Notes: generated by a model not told the origin, from the sequence alone. DNA of 64,000 nt from Whitmania pigra (GCA_021613335.1 JAJTWR010000095.1:1-64000), one strand, 5' to 3'; shown: positions 47,131 to 56,887, numbered from the stretch's first letter. Made by a program: numbers and translations.

Positions 47131-47645
47131 CTAGATTAATGGGTTATTTCTAAAGTTTAGAAGCAATAATTTGTATAAATTATTGTTACGGTTATTGTAC
47201 CTAAATTCTGTTTCTTTCAAATGTAATAAAAAGGTTGTTTTGTTCATTCCTTTGAATTGGACTAATCTTGTTTTTGCATAACCCCAAAACCCTTCGATAC
47301 CGTTGAGTTGGGATTTTCCACGAACAAATTCGTCTTTGCCATGATCAATACGATAATGTTTTTTATAGCCCAAATCTACCCGTTTGTTATACCCTCTTCA
47401 TTGGTCTGAATGAATTACGCTATCAAAATCTACTTTACCCTTTATGATGGCTTGTAGGGTAGTTCTTGAGCAGTTTTCAACAATCTCGGCATAAACCTTT
47501 CCACTACGTTTGTAGACGACGAAAACAATTGTTTTGCCATAAGCTCCGCGACCTTTTTCTCTTTCGCCCTACGCGCGCCAAAGAACGATTCGTCAACTTC
47601 AATCTTTCTCCTAATATGTTCTTTGATCTTTACCGGGTAAGGGAG
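47131..47645 (-). pseudogene. IS1595-family (ISXO2-like) transposase remnant
   Basis: The C-terminal part is open (YRIDHGKDEFVRGKSQLNGI, EGFWGYAKTRLVQFKGM), but upstream VDFDSVIHSDQ is followed by TGA where the family has Trp, and a frameshift near 47,545 separates GRGAYGKTIVFVVYKRSGKV from the EVDESFFGARR piece. The N-terminus is missing. It faces an IS3 fragment at about 47,640, where the two elements abut. Confidence 0.85.
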
Positions 47646-47771
47646 CTTACTCAGCAATGGATAGAAGAATGGAATCGCAAAAGATCCCATGAATCACTCG
47701 GAAATCTTACGCTTGTTGAGTACAAAAACATGACTCATGAAAAGAAAAATACTCAATTAATAGCTGTCTGA
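47637..47771 (+). pseudogene. IS3-family transposase C-terminal fragment
   Basis: Only the last 45 codons remain: RELTQQWIEEWNRKRSHESL, then GNLTLVEYKNM. This is the end of the rve integrase core of the IS3 OrfB (IS150-like). The rest was cut off at the junction with the IS1595 piece. Confidence 0.8.
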
Positions 47772-47839
47772 AAAACGGGGCGTTTACACTCCTGCAACAA
47801 CTATACTTGTGAACTCCTATCGCAAAATAGATACGCTTG

Positions 47840-48856
47840 TTAAAAATTAAGCCTTAGCGCTAGCGCTTCCATTTGCTCGTCTTTAAAATCAATGTGAGTG
47901 ACAAAACGCGCTAAATGCTTGCCAAACGAAACGCAGTACACTTCCTTTTCTTTTAGCTTTTCTACAAACTCGGCAGATGTAATATTTTGGGGTAATTGTG
48001 CCAAAATAATATTGGTGCTTACAGGGTACACCTTTTCTACCCAAGAGTTTTTTTCAAGCATTTTTCCTATCTCTTTTGCTCTGCGATGGTCTTCTTTTAA
48101 TAAATCCACATGATTATCCAGCGCATAGATTCCCGCCGCGGCTAATGATCCTGCCTGTCTCCAACCGCCGCCCATTGCTTTTCGGTAACGCCTAACCTGA
48201 TCTATAAAAGTTTTTTTGCCCAATAATAAAGAGCCTATGGGGCAGCCCAAGCCTTTTGAAAGACAGATGGAGATACTGTCAAAGGTTTTTCCGTAGTCCA
48301 GAGTGGTTTCGTCGGTTTCTACCAAAGCATTAAAAAGCCTTGCGCCATCTAAATGCAAAATAACTCCGTTGGCACGGCATACTTCTTTGATTTTTTTGAT
48401 CTCGTTAAAATCATAGATGCTTCCACCGCCTTTGTTTACCGTATTTTCTAAAGAAACCATCCGTGTAATGGGCTGGTGTACATCGTTGGCATTGTTGATG
48501 TTTTCTTCTGTCATTTTGGCGGTTATCCTGCCCAGATCACCCTCCAAGGTTCTTACCGAAGAAAAGGCATTCATTGCAATGCCTCCGCCTTCATATAAGT
48601 AAATGTGGGATAGCTTATCGCAGATCACTTCATCTCCAGGACGGGTATGTACTTTTATGGCAAGCTGGTTGGTCATCGTTCCTGTTGGGCAAAACAATGC
48701 GGCCTCCATTCCAAACATTGCGGCGGCTTTTTCTTCTAAAGCATTAACCGAAGGATCTTCTCCATATACATCATCGCCCAAAGGGGCATTGTTCATCACT
48801 TCTTTCATCTCTTGTGTAGGAAGAGTAAGCGTATCGCTTCTTAAATCTATTTTCAT
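47840..48856 (-). CDS. ltaE: Low-specificity L-threonine aldolase
   Basis: This PLP enzyme splits threonine or allo-threonine to glycine and acetaldehyde. 338 residues: [39 protein letters not shown], and the PLP Lys in [33 protein letters not shown] is also typical. It is the only intact gene in the stretch of insertion-sequence relics from 46,974 to 50,740. Confidence 0.95.
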   Translation of the reverse strand: MKIDLRSDTLTLPTQEMKEVMNNAPLGDDVYGEDPSVNALEEKAAAMFGMEAALFCPTGTMTNQLAIKVHTRPGDEVICDKLSHIYLYEGGGIAMNAFSSVRTLEGDLGRITAKMTEENINNANDVHQPITRMVSLENTVNKGGGSIYDFNEIKKIKEVCRANGVILHLDGARLFNALVETDETTLDYGKTFDSISICLSKGLGCPIGSLLLGKKTFIDQVRRYRKAMGGGWRQAGSLAAAGIYALDNHVDLLKEDHRRAKEIGKMLEKNSWVEKVYPVSTNIILAQLPQNITSAEFVEKLKEKEVYCVSFGKHLARFVTHIDFKDEQMEALALRLNF

Positions 48857-48991
48857 CGGTATATATTTATTTCATGAGCCTGCAGTCTCGGTTTGTTTTA
48901 AATTGTGAAAACCATCTTGGTTTCATAGAAACACGTTAGTCGTCATATTGCAATGCGATGTTAGCGGCATACCTTTTTGTCATCTCTCAGG

Positions 48992-49198
48992 TTAGCTTTT
49001 ATAAAGCTTAAATTCTTCAATATCGCGGTATCCAAAAACTTCAATTTCTGGGTGATCACTTGCAAATTTACGAATTTTGTCCACGGTGGCAATTCTCAAA
49101 TCATCATCAGCCGCCATTTTAGCCAAATCGTTTACGGGATGTTGGCTATCATTCAGTTCTACTCTCATATAGTACGCGTCTGCAATGTAGAAAAACCA
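48992..49198 (-). pseudogene. Metallo-beta-lactamase-fold hydrolase, C-terminal fragment
   Basis: A minus-strand frame from the right edge reads WFFYIADAYYMRVELNDSQH, PVNDLAKMAADDDLRIATVD, and ends FGYRDIEEFKLYKS at a TAA (48994-48992). This is the tail of an MBL-fold hydrolase. The upstream part was replaced by the IS1-type relic beginning at 49,199. Confidence 0.6.
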
Positions 49199-49721
49199 GA
49201 TGTATTTGGAGGGCTTAGGGTTTAGAGCTATTGGCAGAATATTAAAGATAAGTTACCGAACGGTTTACCAACGGATAAAAGAATGGGGCAGCAAAGTAAG
49301 CTTAGCTCAAAGCCCAACCCCAATTGCGGTAGTGGGGTTGGATGAGATGCACGGGTACATTGGTTCAAAAAAACTACTGTTGGATATGGGTTGCTGTTGA
49401 TAGATTTGCAAGACGGGTCGTCTGGTTTGTATGCGGAAGCAGAAACAGGTATAAAGCTATACAATCAACTCAGAAATATTGATGAGGGTTTTTATTGCAA
49501 CGACCACCGGAAGTGTTACCAAGAAATGTTAAGCTCATCGTTTCACATTCAAAGCAGGGCAGAAACATACGCCGTAGAAGGATATAACAGCAGAATTAGG
49601 CATTATTTGGCAAGATTTAAAAGGAAAGGAAAATGTTACGGCAAAGCCAAACATAATGATTGAAAAATCGCTCAAGCCCCTATTTTTAAAGATAAATAAC
49701 GAGCTATCTATACTAATCTAA
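49199..49721 (+). pseudogene. IS1-family transposase remnant
   Basis: The frame begins MYLEGLGFRAIGRILKISYR, goes on to GLDEMHGYIGSKK and then shifts to NYCWIWVAVDRFARRVVWF. Another frame gives SRAETYAVEGYNSRIRHYLA and LARFKRKGKCYGKAKH, and a third ends SLKPLFLKINNELSILI at 49721. The N-terminal zinc part is missing, and there are at least two frameshifts. Its left edge cuts the MBL-fold gene and its right edge may have cut the cysteine desulfurase. Confidence 0.85.
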
Positions 49722-49774
49722 CAATGCCTTATAAGAATGTGGCAGTCAGAGGAAGCGTTTGGTTGCGAGTGGCG

Positions 49775-50736
49775 GTTTAGAAAGCTGTTGACGAAGCAAG
49801 AGTTAGTGCCGGAAATTTACTTAATGCGGAGCCAAATAGTATTTATTTCACCTCTGGAGCTACTGAGAGTATTAATTTAGCCTTAAAAGGCTTGGCTCTT
49901 CATTCTAATAATACTAAAAAGCATATTATAACCTGTTCTACCGAACATAAAGCAGTTCTTGAAACGTGTAATTATCTAGAGGGTATCGGATATGAAATTG
50001 ATTATCTCCCTGTAAGTAGTGATGGTACAGTAGATTTGGAATTGTTAAAATCTTAATAAAATCAAATACTTTGTCAGTATGCTTGATGTGGGTAAACAAT
50101 GAAACAGGCGTAATTCACCCAATTGAACAAATAGGTAGAATAACGGAACATTCGGGTGTTTATTTTATATGTGATGGTACGCAAGGAGTAGGAAAAATAC
50201 CTATAGATGTCAAAACATCCAATGTTGATATAATGTGTTTCTCTGGTCATAAGATGTATGCCCCTAAGGGAATTGGGGGTTTATACATAAATTCCTCAAT
50301 TACGAAACAAAACAAAATACAGCCTTTGATTCACGGAGGCCGCCAGGAAAATGGATTGAGAAGCGGTACCTATAACGTACCCTTGATAGCGGGATTAGGT
50401 AAAGCTTTTGATATTGCCCATGAAGATATGCAAGAAAACCGCAAGCATATTAAAGAACTCCGTAAAGTTTTAGAAGATGAACTACTTAAAATTGAAGGGG
50501 CTCATGTCAATGGAAAGACCGCTGAACGGATTTATAACACCATTAATATTTGCGTGCCTAATTTGGATACAGAGATATTTATAGGTATAAATAAGGATAT
50601 TGCTATAAGTAACGGTTCTGCTTGCAGCTCTGCTCTTGTTCAACCCTCGCACGTTTTATTGGCAATGGGGTTAAGCAATAGCGAGGCTATGAATAGTACC
50701 GGGCATAAAACGAAATTTCCAAAGGGTAAAATTTAA
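49775..50736 (+). pseudogene. Cysteine desulfurase (IscS/NifS-like), truncated
   Basis: Two frames make one PLP enzyme that takes sulfur from cysteine. The first reads KAVDEARVSAGNLLNAEPNS, IYFTSGATESINLALKG and STEHKAVLETCNYLEG; a frameshift near 50,055 leads to the open frame from 50071 with FSGHKMYAPKGIGGLY (PLP Lys) and ISNGSACSSALVQPSH (active Cys). About 45 N-terminal residues are missing, and the C-terminus diverges after MGLSNSEAMNS. Both ends were cut. Confidence 0.85.
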
Positions 50737-50742
50737 AAAAGG

Positions 50743-50777
50743 AAAAAAACGGCCTTATAGGCCAGTAAAGGTCGTTT
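50743..50777 (+). terminator. Intrinsic terminator
   Basis: AAAAACGGCC pairs with GGTCGTTTTT (one G-T pair) around an inner GGCC repeat. Confidence 0.65.
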
Positions 50778-50884
50778 TTTAGGTATAATTGCAGAGCCCA
50801 ATTATAAAACAAAATTTCCTTTTGTACCATTTACTTCCATTATTTTAAAAGAATTTAGGCAATAATTGAGGCATTACTACCATT

Positions 50885-51037
50885 ATGCGCCTAAAATGCA
50901 AAAAAAACAGGCTTAAACAGGCTAAAAACAACGTTTTTGAAATTAAAACGGGTAATGCCTTGCCATTATTAAAGGTTTTTGGGGAAAGGCTTAAAACGGC
51001 TTTAAAAAGCAGAAAAAAAGGCTTTAAAGCATGCTGA
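50885..51037 (+). CDS. Small basic hypothetical protein, doubtful
   Basis: A 50-codon frame (MRLKCKKNRLKQAKNNVFEI) ends FKAC. It is Lys-rich, and the surroundings are prophage relics. It may be a small phage gene or chance. Confidence 0.25.
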   Translation: MRLKCKKNRLKQAKNNVFEIKTGNALPLLKVFGERLKTALKSRKKGFKAC

Positions 51038-51069
51038 AATAAAAAAATGCGCCCTCTTGCGCCTTGTGA

Positions 51070-51248
51070 TTAAGGTTTGTTTAAAAGGTTCTGTTCTAAA
51101 AAGGTTAAGCGGGTTCCCACATCGGCAAATCGGCTAAGGGTTTCCGAAGGGTTGTTAATTTTAGAGGTTATCTTTAGCTTAGCGCGCTAGGCCTCTAAAA
51201 TATCTTCCGCTTCTATTATAATGTCATTAAATTCTTTATGGTCTGACT
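51070..51248 (-). pseudogene. Phage protein C-terminal remnant
   Basis: The minus strand reads SDHKEFNDIIIEAEDILEA, an in-frame TAG, then KLKITSKINNPSETLSRFAD and TFLEQNLLNKP at a TAA (51072-51070). It joins the tape measure fragment in the same direction, so it may be the tail of that protein after an internal deletion or the end of a neighbouring phage gene. Confidence 0.45.
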
Positions 51249-51712
51249 TTAGGATGAGGCTGCCAGGGAGGTTTTTACGTCAAAGCCGGCGCTAATAATT
51301 TTATTAAACGTTTCCGGCACGTCCATCAAATTGCCGGTATTGCGCTTGCCAATTTCCATCAGTTTTTCGCTCAGGGCCTCCAGCTCCTGCTTGCTAAGCT
51401 GAGCGGTAACGTTAGCCTTGTTCATGCTGTTTTGCCACTGGCCTGCCATTCGAACGACTTTAGCAAAATCGCCCCCCCACTACCGATAAGCCGGCAGCAA
51501 CCCCGGCAATAGGGTTGGTTAACCACTTCATGGCAACGCGTAATTGAGGCAATTCAGATAAAGTCTCGGTCATATTGCCTTTCATTTCTGCCATTTTTAG
51601 CTTCATAGCGCTAATGTTGCCGGCTAATGTTTGCTTTGCGCTGCTAAAGACCCGCTTTAAGCTTGTTTTTAAGTTCTAAAATGAGCTCTAATTTTGTTTG
51701 TCTTCCTCCCAT
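51249..51712 (-). pseudogene. Phage tail tape measure protein, N-terminal remnant
   Basis: Start ATG at 51712 gives MGGRQTKLELILELKNKLKA; a frameshift near 51,650 leads to SSAKQTLAGNISAMKLKMAE, and another near 51,475 to MAGQWQNSMNKANVTAQLSK and FNKIISAGFDVKTSLA. This is the N-terminal, coiled region of a tape measure protein of a Mu-like or similar siphophage. The remainder of the gene (usually hundreds of residues) is deleted. Confidence 0.75.
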
Positions 51713-51937
51713 GATTATTTTATTTATTTGTTTTTTTTTAAAATAATGCGTATGCTTGATTTGCGCAGGGAGATAGGACTTAGGTCACATCCACTTGTAC
51801 CCCAAAAGGTGGCAGTTTACTGTTGCCTTTTGCTTTATCAGAAGTTTAGCATTTCTTCTTTTATTACTTAACAAGTTTAGCATTTTGGTCAATCAGCCAA
51901 ACCCCTTTTATTCTTTTGCTTACATTTGCATATCCTT

Positions 51938-52365
51938 TTAATGTTTTTTAAAATATTCTGGAGCTTCGCCCGTAAGCTTTAAACATACGATATCAGCCTG
52001 CTTAGAGCCTTTTGTTAACAAATTTCTTACCGACTTTGACGTATTTGTATTGCTGGTTTTAAACTCAACAATATGCTTTCCGTTAATAAAGGCGTCGGGG
52101 CTTTTGCCTTCGTTTACGCCCTTAGGAAGGGTTAATTTTCTTAATTTCTGCCCTCCGTCGGAGAGGGGATTTATTTCGGGCAGAAAAATTACTTTATCGC
52201 CCGCATCAGCCAACACCTTGGCAATATGTATTTCCTTTTTGCGTATATCCTCTCTAATTTTGCGTACCTTTTCATTTTTTTCGTTATCATTATTATGAAG
52301 TGCGTTCTCCCACACGTAGCCGTTTTTTTGCCTTCGTCACTAAAAGAAACATGATTTTCAGTTCA
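51938..52365 (-). pseudogene. Phage head protein tail with CdiA-CT-like nuclease fold
   Basis: The open part (from 52315) has a coiled start and a domain with KVLADAGDKVIFLPEIN, EGKSPDAFINGKHIVEFKTS and GSKQADIVCLKL, the pattern of CdiA C-terminal tRNA-nuclease-like domains that also close Mu F-like minor head proteins. Just upstream, ENHVSFSDEGKKNGYVW continues the protein in a different frame, so a frameshift near 52,330 breaks it. The main head domain is absent. It is a prophage relic and not evidence of an active toxin system. Confidence 0.55.
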
Positions 52366-52403
52366 AACTTGTCGAAACCCTTTTCGCTTGTCGCTCTGTA
52401 AAA

Positions 52404-52556
52404 ATGATATACCTGAAAACAAACCCCAAAAACAGGATAACAGTTATTTCTGTTGAACCTGTTGAGGGAGTAACAAGCTATGAGCGCTTACTTCAGTGCC
52501 GTATTACAGGCGATTTGTCCAATCGTAAATTTTGTACTAAAACAGTAGAAGGTTAA
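52404..52556 (+). CDS. Small hypothetical protein, 50 residues
   Basis: The frame reads MIYLKTNPKNRITVISVEPV and ends RKFCTKTVEG. It has a mixed, protein-like composition, but there is no known family. It is divergent from the phage head relic and may be another prophage piece. Confidence 0.35.
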   Translation: MIYLKTNPKNRITVISVEPVEGVTSYERLLQCRITGDLSNRKFCTKTVEG

Positions 52557-53152
52557 AAAGGCCCCCGACTTGTTAGCTTAAAATTTCTGAGGTTAAGCTA
52601 ACACAAAGGTACACACCTGCCACGCCAAGGGCCAACGCCTTTGCATATTTGGATAGGTGAGTAAGTTTATGCCAATCATGTATCCAAATGAGGTTATTAA
52701 ATCTTATACCGAGGGTAACGGTTGGGTAATACGTCAGGTGGAAAAGCAAATATCGGCATGCGGGGTGACAAGCATACGCAAGCAAGTATAATGGTTGATT
52801 ATGAACTACCGGTTAAACGGCATTTAAATAGCGGCTACAAACATAGTAGCTATATTAATTTATTTATACGCTAAAAAATGGAAATTTCGTTTTGCCGGTT
52901 ATAGATATTTTCAAATTTATAATCCATAAGTTAAAAAACGGCAACCAACGGCAATTTTTATTTGTTGATATATAGGTTTTTAACTCTATCTTAATAATTA
53001 TTTTGTTGCTTTTGAACATTATTATGCTACTCCAAATTTTAAGTAATATTTAACCAATTAAAACATATGGCATAAAAAGTTATAAAAGATAGCTTTCGGG
53101 TGAAACATTTTTAAACTTTGTATCGTCTTATGGTCAAAAAATAAATAACCGT
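52557..53152. other. Gap at the right edge of the relic zone
   Basis: A possible 40-codon frame at 52669-52791 (MPIMYPNEVIKSYTEGNGWV) looks protein-like and may be a phage gene scrap. The rest is AT-rich with nothing recognised. The promoter of the next gene should lie near 53,120. Confidence 0.35.
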
Positions 53153-53587
53153 ATGAAAAAAATTTTTATTAAATTCTTTATTGCGTCAATTTTTGCGCTG
53201 GCCGGTTCGATAGTAAGCATAAAAGCTTCCGAAAAACCAAAAAATTACCAGAATATTATTAACAACTTTATCGACAGCTACAAAACCAACGATTACAAAA
53301 CCATGAAAAGTTTGTTCAGTTCAGGAGCTTCTTTTAAGTTTAACAGAGGTTCTAAAATTGTTGTCTGTTCGTGCGAAGATTTGTTAAATCTGGTAAAGCA
53401 AAATGAAGGGGTAGTTTTTCAAGGTTTTACTGCAAATTCTCAGATAATTTCGCAGAACGATGCGATGATAATGGTGAAAATTATTTTATATCAAAAAGAA
53501 GCAAACCAGATTGAACAATATATCACCTTAGAAAACAATGATAAAACCGGGTGGGAAATCACTCAAGTTTGTAATATTTATTTATGA
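53153..53587 (+). CDS. Secreted NTF2/SnoaL-like protein
   Basis: The 144-residue protein has a signal peptide (cut near KAS at 25) and a cone-shaped NTF2-like domain: NIINNFIDSYKTNDYKTMKS, LFSSGASFKFNRG, and a last strand WEITQVCNIYL. Family members often bind small molecules or serve as immune or modulator proteins, but nothing here points to a ligand. Single gene with its own terminator. Confidence 0.75.
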   Translation: MKKIFIKFFIASIFALAGSIVSIKASEKPKNYQNIINNFIDSYKTNDYKTMKSLFSSGASFKFNRGSKIVVCSCEDLLNLVKQNEGVVFQGFTANSQIISQNDAMIMVKIILYQKEANQIEQYITLENNDKTGWEITQVCNIYL

Positions 53588-53684
53588 GGGCGTTAAAAAA
53601 CCATAAGGAGAATTTGGCAAGTAATACAATTAAGTAATACATTTTTAATTAAATTAAGAAGTTAAATTAGGTTAATAAGTTGAT

Positions 53685-53719
53685 AAAGGCGTCCGGGAGT
53701 TTTTCCGGGCGCTTTTTTT
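53685..53719 (+). terminator. Intrinsic terminator
   Basis: GCG-CCGG pairs with CCGG-CGC, followed by seven Ts. It ends the NTF2-like gene and faces trpC. Confidence 0.85.
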
Positions 53720-53837
53720 ACGCCAAACGGAATTAACCTGCCGTAGAGGGAACTTGGTTTAATTTGTAAGATATCAAATAATTAAAAGTTTTTGTTTCCC
53801 CTGTTTCTTTGTCATCCCGATAAGGTTGTAGATGGCA

Positions 53838-54626
53838 TTAGCTTTTAATTTTTGCCGCAAAATCTTTTATTGCTTTTCCCGGATCTGAGGTTTTCATAAA
53901 GGTTTCGCCAATTAAAAAGCCGTTAAAACCAGCCTGCCTCAAATCTTTTATTATATTCGGATTGCTGATAGCGCTTTCAGATATTTTAAGAAAATCATTC
54001 GGGATATGATTGACCAAATCAAACGAGGTTTGAATATTGGTTTCAAAAGTGGCAAGATTGCGGTTGTTTACTCCAATAGCGTTTAAATAAGGGCAAATGC
54101 ATTGTTCTAATTCGGCTAGATTATGCGCTTCCAAAAGCACATTTAAATTTAAACTTTGCGCCAGTTTTCCAAAATCTACCACCTTTTGGGGCGTTAAAAT
54201 AGCCGCTATCAGCAAAATAACATCAGCCCCCCATGCCCTGGCTTCCAGGATCTGATACTCATCTATTATAAAATCTTTACGTAGAATTGGGATATCGTTT
54301 ACCGTTCTTGCTCTTATCAAATCATCGGAGTTGCCTTGAAAAAAATCCGCATCGGTTAATACCGAAATGGCTGATGCGCCGGCATTATTGTAAGCTTTGG
54401 TTACTTCCGCAACATCGGCAGAGCCATTAATTAATCCTTTGGACGGCGAACGTCTTTTAAATTCGGAAATAATGCCCGTACGACGGGGGTCTAAAAGAAA
54501 ATCTTTTAAAACATAAGGTTGACGGGCAAATCCTTTTGCCCTTTCCAGTTCTTTAATTGAAACCTTTCGCTTTGCTTGGGCTACCTCTTGTTTTTTGCGA
54601 AGAACAATTTTATCAAGAATATTCAT
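53838..54626 (-). CDS. trpC: Indole-3-glycerol phosphate synthase
   Basis: TrpC closes the indole ring in tryptophan synthesis. 262 residues of a TIM barrel: ISEFKRRSPSKGLIN (catalytic Lys), AISVLTDADFFQGN, ILRKDFIIDEYQI, LLEAHNLAELEQC, IGVNNRNLATFETN and SESAISNP. It is the last gene of the trp cluster here, 49 bases after trpG. trpD is missing between them, and trpF, trpB and trpA do not follow. Confidence 0.97.
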   Translation of the reverse strand: MNILDKIVLRKKQEVAQAKRKVSIKELERAKGFARQPYVLKDFLLDPRRTGIISEFKRRSPSKGLINGSADVAEVTKAYNNAGASAISVLTDADFFQGNSDDLIRARTVNDIPILRKDFIIDEYQILEARAWGADVILLIAAILTPQKVVDFGKLAQSLNLNVLLEAHNLAELEQCICPYLNAIGVNNRNLATFETNIQTSFDLVNHIPNDFLKISESAISNPNIIKDLRQAGFNGFLIGETFMKTSDPGKAIKDFAAKIKS

Positions 54627-54675
54627 GGTTATTTTGCTGAAATCGCTTCATCTCTCATTTAATTTAACCGGCGGG

Positions 54676-55251
54676 TTAATTGTCTAACCAGTTTTTCATC
54701 ATTTGTTTGCCGTTTGGCGTAAGTACGCTTTCGGGATGAAACTGTACCCCGCAAACATCATATTTTTTATGGCGAATAGCCATCACCTGCTTATTTTTAT
54801 CAAGAGCGGTGACCTTTAAGTCGGCAGGCATAGTTGCCGGGTCTACTACCCAACTATGATAACGCCCAACTTCGATATTTATCGGACAATTTTTGAATAG
54901 AGGCTCATTTTTTTCAACCACATTGATGATTGTTGCAATACCATGCATGGGATGGCCAAGGTTAAGCAAACGGCCTCCAAAAACTTCGGCAATAGCTTGT
55001 TGGCCAAGACAAACGCCCATAATGCTTTTAGTTGGAGCGTAGGTTTTAATCAGTTCCAACAACAGTCCGGCCTCTTGGGGTATACCGGGGCCGGGCGACA
55101 GCAATATTTTATCATAAGCCTCTACCTTTTTTAAATCAAATTTATCGTTTCTCCAAACTTCGGTATCATAACCCAATTCCTGTACTAAATGTACTAGATT
55201 ATAAGTAAAGCTATCGTAATTATCTATTACTAAAACGGTTTTTTTATTCAT
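54676..55251 (-). CDS. trpG: Anthranilate synthase component II (glutamine amidotransferase)
   Basis: TrpG releases ammonia from glutamine for TrpE. 191 residues: VLVIDNYDSFTYNLVHLVQE, SPGPGIPQEAG, the nucleophile Cys in MGVCLGQQAIAEVFGG, and the catalytic His/Glu in GVQFHPESVLTPNG. The same type of subunit can also serve p-aminobenzoate synthesis (PabA). It lies 72 bases after trpE. Confidence 0.96.
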   Translation of the reverse strand: MNKKTVLVIDNYDSFTYNLVHLVQELGYDTEVWRNDKFDLKKVEAYDKILLSPGPGIPQEAGLLLELIKTYAPTKSIMGVCLGQQAIAEVFGGRLLNLGHPMHGIATIINVVEKNEPLFKNCPINIEVGRYHSWVVDPATMPADLKVTALDKNKQVMAIRHKKYDVCGVQFHPESVLTPNGKQMMKNWLDN

Positions 55252-55323
55252 TGTTTGTATGTTTTTATCTGTAAAGAGCGCGAAATTTTTCTTATTTCAA
55301 ATACGGTTGACAAAATTAAAATC

Positions 55324-56727
55324 TTAAATATCTTGCGCCATTTGTATGGCTTTGCGTAAAGCCGCTATTTTGTTATTTACCTCGTTTAATTCGTTCTTTG
55401 GCTCCGAATCTGCTACAATGCCTGCCCCAGCCCGAAAATGCAATTTATTGTTTTTGCTCATAAACGTTCTAATCATAATGGCATGGTTAAAGTCATTGTT
55501 AAAACTCATGTACCCGATAGCCCCCGCGTAAAAATTTCTCGCCAAACCTTCATGCTGATCGATAAGCTGCATGGCTTTATATTTAGGCGCGCCACTTAAG
55601 GTGCCTGCCGGATAAGTATCTGCCACCACTTCAAAAGAATGACGATTTGCCTGAATTTTTCCGCTTACTTTAGAAACCAAATGCACCAAGTGAGAATAAA
55701 ACTGAACTTCTTTAAAACACTCTACTTTAACTTCACGGCAATGGCGACTCAGATCGTTACGAGCCAAATCTACCAGCATCACGTGTTCTGCGCTTTCTTT
55801 AGGATCTTTCTCTAATTTTTTACCAATCAGCGCGTCTTCTTCATCGTTTCCCGTTCGTTTAAAAGTTCCGGCTATTGGAAAAATACTGGCCGTATTGTTT
55901 TTAATGATTATTTGCGTTTCGGGAGATGAGCCGAAAAGTTTAAAACTTCCATAATCAAAATAAAACAAATAAGGAGAGGGATTGATCGAACGTAAGCAAC
56001 GATATACGTTAAATTCATCGCCTAAAAACCCTTGACTGAAAGCCCTTGAAGGCACAATTTGAAAAACATCGCCACGATAAACATGTTTTTTAAGTTTTTT
56101 AACCATTTCAATAAATTCTTGATCGGTTAAATTAGATTCTTCGGCTCCCCTTAGGCTGAAATTATACTCCGGAAAGTTTTTGTTCTGGATGATGTATTCC
56201 AACTTACTCAGATCGCCGTCGGTATCCTGATTGAATGCGTTTTTAAACAAGGTAATCTCGTTTTTAAAATGATCTATTGCAATAATATAGCGGTAAACAT
56301 GATACTGCATGTCAGGAATGCGATTGATGCTTGCCGTTTCGGCTTTAAATTTGATATCCTCAAAATGTTGTACCGTATTCCAGGTAAAATAGCCAAACAA
56401 TCCGCCGGAAAGATGTTTTCCTTTGATTTGATTTTCAGGCTTAAACTGTTTTTTAAATTGCTCTATTTCGCTGATAAGCTTAAATCCGGTTTTCTCCGTT
56501 TTTGCTCCGTCAGGAAAATATGTTCTTAGGATTTCGTTTTCTAAAACAATGCCTCCTACAGGTTCTGCACATACGAAACTCATGGCGTTTTCACGACTAT
56601 GATAATCAGAACTTTCCAGCATCACCGTATTTGGAAAAACGTCTCTTAAACGAAGATAAATGCTAACCGGCGTAGTTGTATCGGCCAATAATTGTTTACT
56701 ATAAACACGTATATTATAAGTTTTCAT
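55324..56727 (-). CDS. trpE: Anthranilate synthase component I
   Basis: TrpE turns chorismate and ammonia into anthranilate. 467 residues. The feedback site for tryptophan, the LLES motif, appears as MLESSDYHSRENAMSFV (about 35-51). The chorismate-binding domain has IVPSRAFSQGF, GSSPETQI, PIAGTFKRTG, VMLVDLARNDL and AGAGIVADSEP. The first structural gene behind a probable attenuator (56823-56959), so its level should depend on charged tRNA-Trp. Confidence 0.96.
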   Translation of the reverse strand: MKTYNIRVYSKQLLADTTTPVSIYLRLRDVFPNTVMLESSDYHSRENAMSFVCAEPVGGIVLENEILRTYFPDGAKTEKTGFKLISEIEQFKKQFKPENQIKGKHLSGGLFGYFTWNTVQHFEDIKFKAETASINRIPDMQYHVYRYIIAIDHFKNEITLFKNAFNQDTDGDLSKLEYIIQNKNFPEYNFSLRGAEESNLTDQEFIEMVKKLKKHVYRGDVFQIVPSRAFSQGFLGDEFNVYRCLRSINPSPYLFYFDYGSFKLFGSSPETQIIIKNNTASIFPIAGTFKRTGNDEEDALIGKKLEKDPKESAEHVMLVDLARNDLSRHCREVKVECFKEVQFYSHLVHLVSKVSGKIQANRHSFEVVADTYPAGTLSGAPKYKAMQLIDQHEGLARNFYAGAIGYMSFNNDFNHAIMIRTFMSKNNKLHFRAGAGIVADSEPKNELNEVNNKIAALRKAIQMAQDI

Positions 56728-56822
56728 TTTTGTCTTTTATCGTTTTTGCAAAGATGAGCTACAAGACCATTTTTAAGCATGCCAAAGAGGCTTCATTACC
56801 TTTACAATAACGGGATATTGTA

Positions 56823-56857
56823 TAAAAAAACCCGACGAGTGGTTCTGCGTCGGGTTA
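56823..56857 (-). terminator. trp attenuator terminator hairpin
   Basis: On the minus strand AACCCGACG pairs with CGTCGGGTT and ends in a T run, 95 bases before the trpE start and 31 bases after the leader peptide stop. Its location inside the leader, with no gene end in front of it, marks it as an attenuator. The arm ACGCAGAACC can also pair with GGCTTATGCGT in the leader gene. Confidence 0.75.
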
Positions 56858-56887
56858 TAGTGATTAATTTTGGATTGTTAATATCAA

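Noticed and set aside
47466..47636. N-terminal half of the plus-strand frame ending at 47771
   Set aside because: Only the part after about 47637 resembles an IS3 transposase; the first half is the reverse strand of the IS1595 relic.
51938..52315. Active contact-dependent toxin
   Set aside because: There is no immunity gene, secretion partner or intact reading frame; the context is a broken phage head gene.
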